A stretch of 29,281 bases of DNA from Chara braunii (GCA_003427395.1 BFEA01000124.1:1595153-1624433), one strand, 5' to 3'. Positions 17,379 through 26,759 are shown, numbered from the stretch's first letter. Notes: generated by a model from the letters alone, not told the origin. Translations and numbers: made by a program.

Positions 17379-20300
17379 ATGTCGTCTATTGCACCACGTA
17401 AGCGTGTCTTGGAGGTTTTCAAATTTGGATGTTATCTCTCTATTCCTGCGGCAATGATGATGCTTTTCGCCTCTTCACCGGAGAATTTGGAAAAGATTAT
17501 TCGCAATGTAAGTGCACTCTTAGTGTCTTTCAAAGTATGTGCCAGAGGTGGGGTGCTATGCGATAGGATCTTGCATGCACTGCCAACCTCCCCCCTCCTT
17601 TCCGCCCCCCACCCGCGCCACACACCATTTGCTTTCTCCTGATATCAGATATTGTAAGCTAGGTTTGTTTTCCTGGGCGCCCGAGCACCAAAATACGCAC
17701 CCAGGTGCCTGGTGGGCGTGACCCACTGGGAGGATTCCGAGCAGCACAGCACGAAAAAGAAAATAAAAAAAATTATGCGAAAAGAAAATGTTCTGTAGAA
17801 TTGCGACGCAAACGACTTTCCGCTGAGGGTCGCATCAGAATCCTTCACTGAATAGAAGATTAAAAAAGAGAAAAACAGAATCAGACTAAGGCACCCCCCT
17901 TGGGGCCCCTTCAGCCCCTTCAAAACCAATTAATACACCTCTTTACTCGACAGCCGACACTCAAAAAAAAAGAAAAGACCCCAGATTTGGACTCCTCTGG
18001 GCACGTGAGGAAAATTCCCACCGCCCCACCCCCCCGCAAAAAAAAAAGACCCTACTTATTCCCACGCCCTGGGTACCTCGGGTGCCATGCCCGGCCATGC
18101 AAGAAAACAACCCAGGCTGGAAGTGTATTTGAGTTGTAATGCAAACAATCCCTGGTGGCGAATTGCGACATGAATCTCAACCAAAGGTTGCGATTTACAA
18201 TGCGGCACAACATTGTTTTTCCCAGAAGTTTTTTCACAAAAAAAAGTTTGAAAAGAAATATTCCCACGCCCCGGGTACCCTGGGTGACATGCCCAGCCAT
18301 GCGAGAAAACAACCCAGGCTGGAAGTGTATTTCAGTTGTAATCAGGGCTGTGCCGGCAACTGGCCGGTTGGACCCCCGGTGGTCACAACCGGAATTCCGG
18401 TTGGGCCCAAAAGTGGGTCAATTATTTGTTATTATTATTATTTTTTTAACGTGGTTGGACTGCGCTTGCCGAGATCTCCCCGGATCCGCAAAGAAAACTT
18501 TGAATAGAGAAGTTTCGTTTGGGGGGTTGGGGGTAGGGGGGGAGTATTTCAGGGGTTGGGGGTTGGGCTTTTATGGTGGGGGTGTTAGTGGGTGAGGCTT
18601 CAGCAAGCACGGGCTTCAGCAGGCATCGGCAACAACGTACCGGGCTTTCTGCAAAAGTTGACCTTCCGCCCAAAAACTTTGAAAAGGGGGGTGTGGGTGT
18701 TAGTGGCAGGGTAGGGATGGTACTTCCACCCAAAAACTTTGAAAATGGCGGCCTATCTGGGCTGCCGATCTCTCGAGATCAGTGGTCCAGATAGATCGCC
18801 TTTTTCAAGCCTTTTTGGCGGGCGTACCGGACCCAGTCTGATTATTTTTTGGTCCAGGAGACCTCCACGGCCTGCGTGGAGGCCTCCTGGTCCAACAAAA
18901 AAACGGTAAACCCCCCATTTTGGATGCGCTACGGCCCCTTGGTGCTTGTCACTGCTGTCTGGTCCAAGTTGCCCTCGATACTGGTAGGATGATGGTCCTG
19001 AGTGCTGGTCACACTGAGATAGGATAGTAGGGATAGGGGGTGCGCTGGGAGTATTAACGTGCGGAAGGGTAGGGAAGGTGGCCTATCCTCTGAGGACAAC
19101 CACCAACCGCTGCCAGCAATCACCGTGAGTCTAGTCCTTGGCCTCTACGACACCCTGGGCTTAAAAAAAAAGTAAAAAAATGATGTGGTACGGCCAACCA
19201 GAGGGGAACCGTCCCGGTCGACCGGCTGGTAGAACCGGTCCGGCTCCGGTTGGGGGAGGGGGCCCCGGTCCTACCGGGTTTACAGCACTGGTTGTAATGC
19301 AAAGTTGCAAACAATCCCTGGTGGCAAATTTCAACATGAATCTCAACCAAAGGTTGCGATTTGCGATGTGGCACAACATTGCTTTTCCCAGAAGGTTTTC
19401 ACAAAAAAAAAGAAACACTGAAAATAATAACAAAAAAAGTTTACCAGGGCGGACGTGCGGGACCCCCCAAGTTTTCTGCGTTGTCTGGTCGGACAACTGT
19501 GGAGACGTCCGCCCGAGACAACATGTCTCCCCCCCAGAAAAAAATAGGGAGGGTGGGGGTGTAATTTTTGGTCGTTTCGGGGCCTGGATGTCTGCTGGAG
19601 GTCTCACGTTGGCGGACCAGGTCTGAGATATTTTTATTTTAGGTCGGTAGGGCCTCAAAACTTAAACAAAAATAAAAAAGGCCCAATCTGGACCGTCAGA
19701 TCGTTGAGACCAGCGGCCCAGATTGGGCCTTTTTTTTTATCAAAATTCGCCGGCAGGGACGCCCCCTGCACACGCAGCAGCTGCAGCAAATGCTGCAGAT
19801 GCACCAGCTGCTGCATCTGCTGCATCTGCTACAGCAGATGCCGCTGCTACTGCCCTTGCTGCACCTGCCGCATCTGCAGCAGCGGACCCTCCACCCACCC
19901 CAACCCAACCTGTTTTAGGCTGTTAGCCTGTTTTACCCCTTTTTTTTCGGATTTGATTCTAAATGAGCTGAATTTTGTTTTATGGGGTCTCCGCTTGGTG
20001 CACAGATCCCCCCCATTTTTTTATTTTTTTGCATTGTCCAATTGGCAGAAAATGAGTTGTCCGGGATCCTGTACAACTCCCCTCCGGGATGTCCGAGGGA
20101 GACGTCCGAGGGCGACGTCCGAGGGAGACGTCCGAGGGAGACGTCTTCAGATCGGTTGGTTGGTAACAATACTCTGAAGGTAATCCGGACAGCTCAAACG
20201 TCTGGATTCTGAACCCCGGACATCTGGACTGTCCCCCTTCCAGTGTCACCGGTCCCAATCATTCGGTGGGAATCTACGCTCGCCCCTAAACATTTGGCCC

Positions 20301-21406
20301 TTCAGTGTGCCATTCTTTTTTTTCCTTTCTTTCTTTATTTAATAATTTTAAGTATTTTTACCCTTCGTTTTGTATCCCATTTTCCTATTTTCATCCCCAG
20401 TTCACCTGTGCTCAATTACCGCCTTCCCATCCCTGCAAGTGGGAGCTTGCCCAAGATGTCCAGTGCCATTTCCGAAGTGTTACATCCATAAGATGCGTAA
20501 GTACTCGATCTCCTGATTTTTTTTATTTATTTTTTTCATTTTTTGAAAAAGGGCGACGGTCTTGAGATATCGTCATTGAGCTGACCGGCCCCAGGCAATT
20601 CAGAAATATTTGGTTTTACTCATCAGGTTCCATCATCTGGGTTCGAACTCGGGTCTGTATTTCAACAGTTCACTGGTGTACCCACTGAGCTAGGCTCTTG
20701 GGTGTCCTGATTCTCAAAATAGAAACCAGAGAAGAATTAAAAAAGAATTAAGAACTCAAAAAAAAAAAAAAAAAAAGGGAGAAGAACATATAGAAATACA
20801 AATAGAAAAACTTTTTTGTCCGGGGGGTAGTCTAGACTCCAAACGAAATCTCCAAAGTGAAAACAAAAAGAAAATCTCAGGAAAATTTGATCGGAGGAGA
20901 GAAGGGGAAGACAATCCTTTTTTCTGTTCGTTCTGTTCTTGCACATCTTGGTCTGGACGAGACACAGATCATCTGGATATCATCCCGGGGTCTGGATCTC
21001 GTCTATAGTGTTCAGGTCTGCTTACCCTAACCCCTAAAGTTTCGGAACTTGCTTTTTTCGCTTGGTCTGTTTCCTTCTTTTTCGCTCGCTCTCACTCTTT
21101 CGCTGCTGCCTCCACCACATCCTGTCCCCTCCGCTCTCCCTCTCTCTCCTTCCGTGTGCCCTCGCTTGCAACTCTTCGCTCTCCATTTCCCCCTGTATTT
21201 TCCCCTATCTGCCTCCATCTCCCCCTCTCTCTCCTGCTCTCGCCACTCTCTCTTGCTCTCTCCCGCTCTCTCCCGTTCTGCCCTCTCGTCTCTCCCTCCA
21301 CTCAAATACACAGAGGAAGTACATTGTTTACCCTCCGGAGGGCCCTCGTCCTCCGTCAGGGGAAGAAATCCGGGAGATGAAGAGGAAGAAAAAGGAGCAG
21401 CAGTGA
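17379..21406 (+). CDS. PET100: PET100-like cytochrome c oxidase assembly factor, two exons
   Basis: Exon 1 (17379-17507) encodes 43 residues, MSSIAPRKRVLEVFKFGCYL and on to ENLEKIIRN, ending at a textbook donor AAT|GTAAGT. Exon 2 (21314-21406) follows acceptor CAG|AGG after a long pyrimidine tract and encodes RKYIVYPPEGPRPPSGEEIR, EMKRKKKEQQ and a TGA stop. The intron is phase 0 and 3806 bp long. The product is 73 residues, a normal PET100 length. A basic N-terminus is followed by one membrane helix (about residues 16-31, FGCYLSIPAAMMMLFA) and a charged C-terminus with the YxVYPPEGPRPP motif I associate with the plant family. PET100 is an inner-membrane mitochondrial protein that helps assemble complex IV. 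The start is the ATG in GCAGCAATGTC; no nearer in-frame ATG exists upstream. TATGCAG at 17285-17291 might be a 5'-UTR splice acceptor. The intron houses a hAT element and a SINE. Confidence 0.9.
18343..19290. mobile_element. non-autonomous hAT element 1
   Basis: A 948-bp element with ends CAGGGCTG...CAGCACTG, flanked by a perfect 8-bp target duplication GTTGTAAT (18335-18342 and 19291-19298). Subterminal regions are rich in ACCGG/CCGGT motifs, as expected for hAT transposase-binding repeats. The two 5'-CAG termini and 8-bp duplication are hAT hallmarks. It has no transposase ORF. Inside are two near-copies of CCCAAAAACTTTGAAAA (about 18669 and 18729) and a hairpin at 18747-18800. Confidence 0.92.
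18747..18800. repeat. hairpin inside hAT element 1
   Basis: CTATCTGG (18753-18760) pairs with CCAGATAG (18787-18794), with GATCTCTCGAGATC in the loop. It resembles the hairpin at 19675-19734 in layout and sequence. Confidence 0.6.
19447..19514. repeat. short inverted repeat
   Basis: GGGCGGACGT is matched by ACGTCCGCCC with a loop of about 48 nt. No clear target duplication. Confidence 0.4.
19675..19734. repeat. 17-bp perfect-stem hairpin
   Basis: AAAAAGGCCCAATCTGG (19675-19691) is the exact reverse complement of CCAGATTGGGCCTTTTT (19718-19734). The loop contains CAGATCGTTGAGACCAG, similar to the loop of the hairpin at 18747. It may be a miniature foldback element. Confidence 0.75.
19764..19885. 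repeat. GCA/GCT-rich imperfect trinucleotide tract
   Basis: CTGCTGCATCTGCTGCATCT-type sequence. It is open in several frames (alanine-rich on plus), but lies within the PET100 intron and looks like simple sequence. Confidence 0.7.
20088..20150. repeat. 13-bp tandem repeat (GACGTCCGAGGGA)
   Basis: Four to five consecutive units vary at one or two positions. They are flanked by TGTCCGGGAT and ATCCGGACAG, which are roughly inverted, so the block may be the inside of a small decayed element. Confidence 0.75.
20517..20704 (-). repeat. tRNA-derived SINE, minus-strand copy
   Basis: On the minus strand: GAGCCTAGCTCAGTGGGTAC (A box), CTGTTGAAATACAGACCCGA, GAGTTCGAACCC (B box), then GGGGCCGGTCAGCTCAATGA and CTCAAGACCGTCGCCC, ending in an A-rich tail. 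It is full length relative to the copy at 16111-16282. Confidence 0.8.
21055..21300. repeat. long pyrimidine tract before PET100 exon 2
   Basis: About 240 nt of CTCT/TCCC-rich sequence end shortly before the acceptor at 21313. It probably serves as an extended polypyrimidine tract and also accounts for several spurious ORFs. Confidence 0.75.
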
Positions 21407-21720
21407 GCAGGCGGCAGCCAGTGTGAAAGCAAGCGCCGGGTTTTTAGCAGGGGTCTGTAATGATGGGATGGAGGAGAGGAGGTGGGTGAGAGTTCCACTG
21501 CCGAAACGAGGTACCCGGCTCTAAGCCCGCTGACATCAAGGATTAACGGCGCACCGAAGGTACCAGGACAATCAGCGCAGATGAACCTAGGGAACCATCT
21601 CAGTGGCGCGAGCACCTCCTCTGCTCACATCCTATCGTGCTTGCCAATTTCAGAAATTTTTACGCATGCTTGAATTGAAGGTCTGTTAAGCGGAGTCGTT
21701 CACGGACGACCATTGTTAGC
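21407..21720. other. PET100 3' flank
   Basis: No further exon or clear polyadenylation signal was recognised. It presumably holds the 3' UTR. Confidence 0.4.
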
Positions 21721-22052
21721 ATTGGAATGATGCAGACACAGGGGGGGGGGGGGAGAGGTTAGCATGGCTCGCATGCGCGAAAGCAAGACGTAACGCGAAT
21801 CGCGGTTGTTGAGCTGAGCTTACGCTCGCGCTTTGTATTTGATTCGTCTCTGTGAGGGGCAGGGTTGAGCGTTGATTAGTTTGACATTGGAATGATGCAG
21901 ACATAAAGGGGGGAGGTTGGCAACTTAGCATGGCTCGTGTGCGTGAAAGCAAGACTTAAACGCGAATCGCGGTTGTTGAGATGACCTTACGCTTGTGATT
22001 TGTATTTGAATCGGCTCCGCGAGGGGCAGGGTTGAGCGTTAATCAGTTTGAC
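21721..22052. repeat. tandem duplication, 165/167-bp units
   Basis: Unit 1 (21721-21885) and unit 2 (21886-22052) both start ATTGGAATGATGCAGACA, share AACGCGAATCGCGGTTGTTG and end AGGGGCAGGGTTGAGCGTT..AGTTTGAC. Divergence is moderate. Unit 1 has an expanded G run. Confidence 0.9.
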
Positions 22053-22168
22053 TTTGATCGATTGGTTCTTCTTCTTAACTTCTACTGAGCATTACACAAC
22101 GAGTAGTTCGCAACATTGCAGATGAGGTGAGACATCATCTCCTGAGGGTAGGTAGGGGAGTAGGGTTC

Positions 22169-22363
22169 ATGAGACAGCCTCTCTGTTTGTCGCGTCTTCT
22201 TTCGACTCCACGAGTAAGGGTACGATTCTCAGCGTTTCTGAACATTCTTCCAGCTACACAATCGCGCTTCGTGACTCGGGGCTGGGCACTTCTATCCACA
22301 AGGCTCCGGGGCGGTTCGTTCACGGCTCCGGAACACGTCATTGAATGCTATGGATTCACATAA
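22169..22363 (+). CDS. possible first exon with mitochondrial-leader-like N-terminus
   Basis: From an ATG at 22169 the frame encodes MRQPLCLSRLLSTPRVRVRF and SAFLNILPATQSRFVTRGWA. It is rich in R, S, L and T and almost free of acidic residues, as in mitochondrial presequences. It stops at 22363 unless a donor lies inside. No continuing exon or family was recognised. Confidence 0.2.
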   Translation: MRQPLCLSRLLSTPRVRVRFSAFLNILPATQSRFVTRGWALLSTRLRGGSFTAPEHVIECYGFT

Positions 22364-22790
22364 TAGGATTCATCGGACAGTAACGTAGTAGGTGTGTAGC
22401 GTCTTCTCGGGGATGGATTCCGCAAATGAGTCTTACACTTTTCGTTTGTCGAACGTTCTTCCATCATTCAATGCTGGACACGCCATTCATAAAGGCGGTG
22501 ATACGACCTTATTAACACTGTAAAAAAGCAGATCGGGTTTCCGTTTTCGTCGATTTGAAAGAATCGAAACGTTCCGAGTCCCTTGATTGCACATTCTCAG
22601 TGGAATCGCGCAGTCATGCAGCACCGCCAGGCGGTCCCGCGGTACGCAGTGCTTCGGGTGGATGCATCGTGAAGGGCAGTCGCAATCGCAGATTTGCGTC
22701 ACAGGCCTCGTCTTGCAAACATATTGGGATCGATGATGGCGGCGGTTGTTGCGACTTGAATTGCCACAGAGTGGGTCGACTGCTGTGCAC
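22364..22790. other. no gene seen
   Basis: A minus-strand ORF of 158 codons crosses this stretch (22487-22963) but runs through the repeat at 22792-22868 and has no recognisable domain. Confidence 0.4.
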
Positions 22791-22791
22791 A

Positions 22792-22868
22792 AATATATCG
22801 TCGAACAGAATTGGCCGGTAAACCGTAGGCAGAGCGGGAAGAGGACAACAAAGGGAGGGGCTGTGACA
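22792..22868 (-). repeat. dispersed repeat, copy 3, hammerhead part lost
   Basis: The minus strand reads TGTCACAGCCCCTCCCTTTG, TTGTCCTCTTCCCGCTCTGC, CTACGGTTTACCGG and GACGATATAT, matching the copies at 9585 and 26026. The sequence that should precede it (CTGATGA...GAAA) is not recognisable. Confidence 0.7.
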
Positions 22869-22999
22869 GAGAGAGTTGTTATATGACTCCTCGGGAGTTT
22901 ATATGACGAACTCGGAATGAGACGTTTATCGAGTGTTTCAGATACCAGAGCATCATTCCGCACTGTTGAAGGTGCGATCCTGTGAACTAAACTCCTCTG

Positions 23000-23440
23000 T
23001 ACTCCTCGTCCGTATTTCTAAATGTGAATTTTCAATTTTGAGCATTCCATCAAAATTTTGAGTTTTAAAAACTTTTTTACAACCCTTTTTGAAGTTTTTT
23101 TTGAAGTTTTTCTGTTTTCTTTTCCTCTGCCCCCCAAAGGCTTTCAACTTTTCATTCTAAAAAATCATCCTTACTACTCATCCTGAATGTGAATTTTCAT
23201 CATTTCATCAACATTTGGAGTTTTTTTCTTTAAAGTTTTTTTTCCTGTTTTCTTTTCTTCTGCAAAAAAATATAGGTTTTTCTAACTTTTTCAGTCTTTC
23301 TGTGTGCGCTCAATCGAATCAGTTCGAACACTGATGCTTGTCCTAAATGTCAATTTTCGGCATTTCATCAAAAATTGAGTTTTTTAGATTTTTTTTTTCT
23401 GTTTTCTTTCTTCTGCAATAAAAATGGCTTTTCAATCTCC
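23000..23440. repeat. three degenerate T-rich tandem units, ~165 bp
   Basis: Copies near 23006, 23178 and 23338 share TGTGAATTTTCA.., CATTTCATCAA and TTGAGTTTT followed by T-runs and CTGTTTTCTTTTCTTCTGC. They are not coding. Confidence 0.7.
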
Positions 23441-23522
23441 CTCTGTGTTTTTTTTTTTTTTTGCTGATTGTACCTCGCCATATATATCGCTTCCGCAACT
23501 TTTGGGAGTGGGAGTGTTTTAC

Positions 23523-24850
23523 CAGGGCTGGGTCGGCAACCGGCTGGTTCACCTCCCCCGGTCCAACCGGTTCCGGATTGGTCCAGGGGGGGTGAACCAA
23601 AGAAACCGGATGAGCAAAAAAAAAGGCCAAAAACTTTTTTTTTGGCGTTTTTGGGTTGACTGCGCTCGCCGAGGTCTGTCAAATTCCGCAATCAAACTTT
23701 GAAGTCGCAATTTCTTTTTGGGGGGGCCAGCGGAGATGGGGGTTTGGGTAGTTCCCCTTCTGACGGGCCGGGGCTACCCCACACTCTGCACTAATTCAAT
23801 ACACAGGTGACATTAAGGGGTTGAGCATACAAGCTTACTTGATGAACCCCCGTGGCCCAATCATTTAATTCAGCATCGGGCAACTTGATGGACCACAAAT
23901 GTAACATTAATACCATACTTGCAAGCGGACGGAACGGACGAGCGTCCGGTCCGGTCCGGTCCGTTTTGCCGCGTGCGGCACCCTCCCCCCGGACCAGACG
24001 GACCCGGATGGGACCGGACGGGGCCATTTTTTTTTGTTTTTTGGGGGGGTGGGGGGTAACTGGTCATCGGGCGCACATTCGTGCGCCGCGCGGGTCCGGT
24101 CCGGCGGTCTGCCGCATGTGCGGAACCACGCGGACGGCGTCCGCTTGCAAGTATGATTAATACCCATGAGGCTGAGTTTGCCACATTTATACACTTCTTC
24201 GAGAGCGGCATGCTCTTCAAGGAAGTTATGGGTTCAGGTTGATCAGCTCGTGTAGTCACTGCAGTTTTTGTTTGCTTTTTTGGATGTACCATGGGTCATC
24301 AGTCCGAAAGTCTCTCGTCGGGTAGTCGGGCCAGATACATGTAGTGGGACGAAGTCCATTCTTGGGTTTGCACGTCCTACAACGTTGCTGCTCTGATGTC
24401 ATGAGCAGAAACCGGAACCCATTACTTCTGTCTCGATCGCACAAGGACGCAGGAGAAAAGCATATATAGCTTGGCAAATTCTTCAAATGAGTTCATGGTC
24501 TTAGTCTCCTGGCTGAGACGAGCTGATATTCTGGACTGGTCAGAAATAAAGTGGTCTGTGGTCCATCAGACCAGACGACTATAAATCATCTCCTCCGCGG
24601 GAGTTGAAGAAGAATATTTGTCTTCCTGATCTGTAGAGGGCATGTACTCCCCCTCTATTCTTCTTCCAGCGGGGGCGACCTCTGTAAGGACGCTGGAGGA
24701 AGCCAAACCGCTTTCCTGCCTGAATTCTGACTCCAGCCAAAATGCGCTGGGGTGGACTGGGAGCCAACCGGGACAACCGACCCCGCCCGATCCAACCGGG
24801 AGGCTCCCGGTCGGGGGAGGGGCGCCCGGTCCATACGGGGACCAGCACTG
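23523..24850. mobile_element. non-autonomous hAT element 2
   Basis: A 1328-bp element with ends CAGGGCTGGG...CCAGCACTG, flanked by a perfect 8-bp duplication TGTTTTAC (23515-23522 and 24851-24858). Both ends match hAT element 1: the left end continues GTCGGCAACCGGCTGG and the right end GACCGGGCGCCCCTCCCCC (reverse strand). An internal segment GGTTGACTGCGCTCGCCGAG matches GGTTGGACTGCGCTTGCCGAG of element 1. A 242-bp MITE is nested inside. No transposase ORF was identified. Confidence 0.92.
23914..24155. mobile_element. 242-bp GC-rich MITE nested in hAT element 2
   Basis: Perfect terminal inverted repeats CATACTTGCAAGCGGACG / CGTCCGCTTGCAAGTATG are flanked by an 8-bp duplication ATTAATAC (23906-23913 and 24156-24163). 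The interior is dense in GGTCCGGTCC and GGACCGGACG motifs. The CA..TG ends and 8-bp duplication fit the hAT superfamily, but it is a different family from its host. Confidence 0.9.
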
Positions 24851-24858
24851 TGTTTTAC

Positions 24859-26025
24859 ACTATTCACTGTATTCAGTGGAAGAAGTACAAGATAAAGTCA
24901 TTTGATTTTGCTTCAATTTGTAATCATGTAATGTTTTTTCGCTTGTGCGCTGCCTTGCTGGATTTTTTGGGGGGGGCTTTTTAATAAAGTTTTTTATTTA
25001 GTTCGTTTTTTTTTTGTTTTGTTTTTTTTTTCTGTGGTGTTCGGACAAATTGCAGAGCCTGTGACTTCTGCTAACTCCTTTTTAAGTTTTTAGCCATCGG
25101 TTCTAGGTTTGTTTGTTTTTTTTTGTTTTTTTTTTTAATGAAAGGGTCGTCTTAAGGATATTACCTGTATTGTCCTGAAGGTATGTGTTTTTGCTGCATA
25201 GCTGCAGCAGTTTCCAGCATGGAAGAAAAAAGAAATAAAAAATGAAAGTGAAAAGTTGAAAACCGGTGAATCTTTTCGTTTTGATTTCGAGGGAACGTCA
25301 TTAGCCAGCAGACGAGTCTTGGTTCGGATAAATGTGTGCGACGGTCATTATGCTAAATCACAAAAAGAATTGAAAATTGATCAAATGGAAGCTTGCACTG
25401 CTTGCATTAGAATATTTTGTATCTTGAGTCTTGACAAAAAGAAAAGAAAAGAAAAGAAAAAAACTCAACCGAAAGTGGCAAATTGAAAAAAAATTGAAAA
25501 GACTCAAACGAGTAAATTACTGGAAAAATGAAAATGCCGAGCTGAGTCATTTTGTTAAAAAAAAGAATGCTCGAGAGTCGAAACGCCAGCCCCTCTGGCG
25601 GGGCTTCTCTGGATGGCCAAGTGATAAGGACCCCTAGACCATCTCCAACCTACACAACCTTTAAAAAATAAAAATAAATAAAAAATGCATGCGGTCGGAC
25701 ATACTGTTGTGATTACCAAGCATACTGATGAGGTTGATGGTCTTTGGGCGAATACTTCTCCACAATGCACCTCCCACCCTCCCTACCCTCCTTTCTCCTC
25801 TCCAACATACACCATGAGTCCAGAGGGCAAGGTCTCAATTGCATGGATTACACCCGCCCCTGAAAAAAGGGCGTAAAAAAAAGGTGGAGTCACGACTGTC
25901 ACGTGTACGAATTAAGCCACCGCTGCCGTCAGCGAGGCCAATAGGTTGCATCAGGGTCTGTGCTGGTCTTGGTTCAGTTTGGCCAAAGTTTGGGGGGGGG
26001 GCAGTGGCAGTTTGCATTTTTATAT
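24859..26025. other. no gene seen
   Basis: T- and A-homopolymer-rich sequence. A tRNA A-box-like TGGCCAAGTGATAAGG occurs at about 25614-25629 with no T-arm. ORFs are short and unrecognised. Confidence 0.5.
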
Positions 26026-26147
26026 ATTCAGCCTCCTGATGAGTCGGTGAAACTCCGACGAAACAGTTTGTCACAGCCCCTCGTTTGTTGTCCTCTTCTC
26101 CCTCTCTGCCTACGGTTTACCGGGCAGTTCTATTTGACGATATATAC
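26026..26147 (+). ncRNA. hammerhead-ribozyme-like core in dispersed repeat, copy 2
   Basis: CTGATGA (26036-26042) is followed by GTCGG (26043-26047), loop TGAAACT, CCGAC (26055-26059), then GAAA (26060-26063) and CAGTTTGTC (26064-26072). This is the order of a minimal type I hammerhead: the conserved CUGAUGA box, a perfect 5-bp stem II, GAAA, a very short stem III (A-U, C-G) and the GUC cleavage triplet. Short stem III is typical of hammerheads in Penelope-like retroelements. Against it, the bases flanking the core (...GCCTC and ACAGCC...) do not form an obvious stem I, so activity is doubtful. The downstream repeat body (GCCTACGGTTTACCGGGCAG, GACGATATATA) is shared with 9585-9710. Confidence 0.5.
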
Positions 26148-26579
26148 AGTATATACATATTTTTAAACCAGAGAAATCACTCCACCCACTTACTTCGGCT
26201 GGCTATTTTAGTATTTTGTTGATTTTCTTGCTCATCCGAAAAACAATTCTGAGAAAAATCAGGGGTGTAGATTGAGGGCTGATCGGTTTGGAAAAAAATA
26301 TGAGAAATGTGAAAAGGAATTCCAGTCCGCAAAATAAAAAACGAGCTCCGGTGGCCGAAGTACGCGTGTTTTTGCCCCCTGCTGGACCCGATATGCCGAA
26401 AACTTCTAGCCTCGGTGCTGTGGGCTCAGGGGAAAAAATCAATAGGTTTGCTAAACCACCACTACCCCCGGGCCTATAGGACCCAATAGGCCCGAAACTT
26501 CGGGGCTCAGTGGTCTAGGCTCTTGAAAAGTCAATTGGTTGGTTGAACCACCACCGGTACCTGCGAGCGTCCTCCTACC

Positions 26580-26759
26580 ATGGCGGATTTTCACTGCACG
26601 CCAGAAAGGAACGAACTGCTACGGCCGCAGTTTTCGTTTTTGTTTGTGGCTGGTGCTGCCTGCCATTTTGGCGCAGCAGCAATGTTCATCCGAAAATCCC
26701 GTGGTGGAGACGTTCATCACAAAAAAAAAATTCTGGGAGAGGTACTGGTGGTGGTTTGA
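26580..26759 (+). CDS. small ORF or first exon, unidentified
   Basis: ATG in a good context (ACCATGG) opens a 59-codon frame, MADFHCTPERNELLRPQFSF, then LFVAGAACHFGAAAMFI (a possible membrane helix, about residues 18-37), then a basic segment and VLVVV before TGA. A GAG|GTACTG at about 26739 could be a donor. Composition is more protein-like than the two longer overlapping frames. It sits directly beside the 1.46 kb TIR element. No family is recognised. Confidence 0.25.
   Translation: MADFHCTPERNELLRPQFSFLFVAGAACHFGAAAMFIRKSRGGDVHHKKKILGEVLVVV

Larger units (their letters stand above)
18057..19408. repeat. tandem ~200-bp dispersed repeat, second unit split by a hAT
   Basis: Unit 1 (18057-18258) begins TATTCCCACGCCCTGGGTAC and includes GAGTTGTAATGCAAACAATC and CTCAACCAAAGGTTGCGATT. 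Unit 2 starts at 18259, is interrupted by the hAT element at 18343-19290, and resumes with TTGTAATGCAAAG through about 19408. Unit 1 therefore shows the uninterrupted site. Confidence 0.85.
17508..21313 (+). other. PET100 intron, repeat-filled
   Basis: Starts GTAAGTGC and ends ...TACACAG. It contains a tandem host repeat split by a hAT element, hairpins, a GCA/GCT-rich stretch, a 13-bp tandem repeat, a minus-strand SINE and a ~240-nt pyrimidine tract just before exon 2. Apparent ORFs inside are not supported as genes. Confidence 0.85.

Noticed and set aside
19704-20177. Cys-rich or Ala-rich proteins on the plus strand
   Set aside because: They are overlapping translations of a GCA/GCT tract and a 13-bp tandem repeat inside the PET100 intron.
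20052-20200. A small TIR element bounded by TGAGTTGTCCGGGAT and ATCCGGACAGCTCA
   Set aside because: The ends match only partly and no target duplication is visible, so it was not called as an element.
25605-25660. tRNA-like A box TGGCCAAGTGATAAGG
   Set aside because: No T-arm or B box follows at the right distance.
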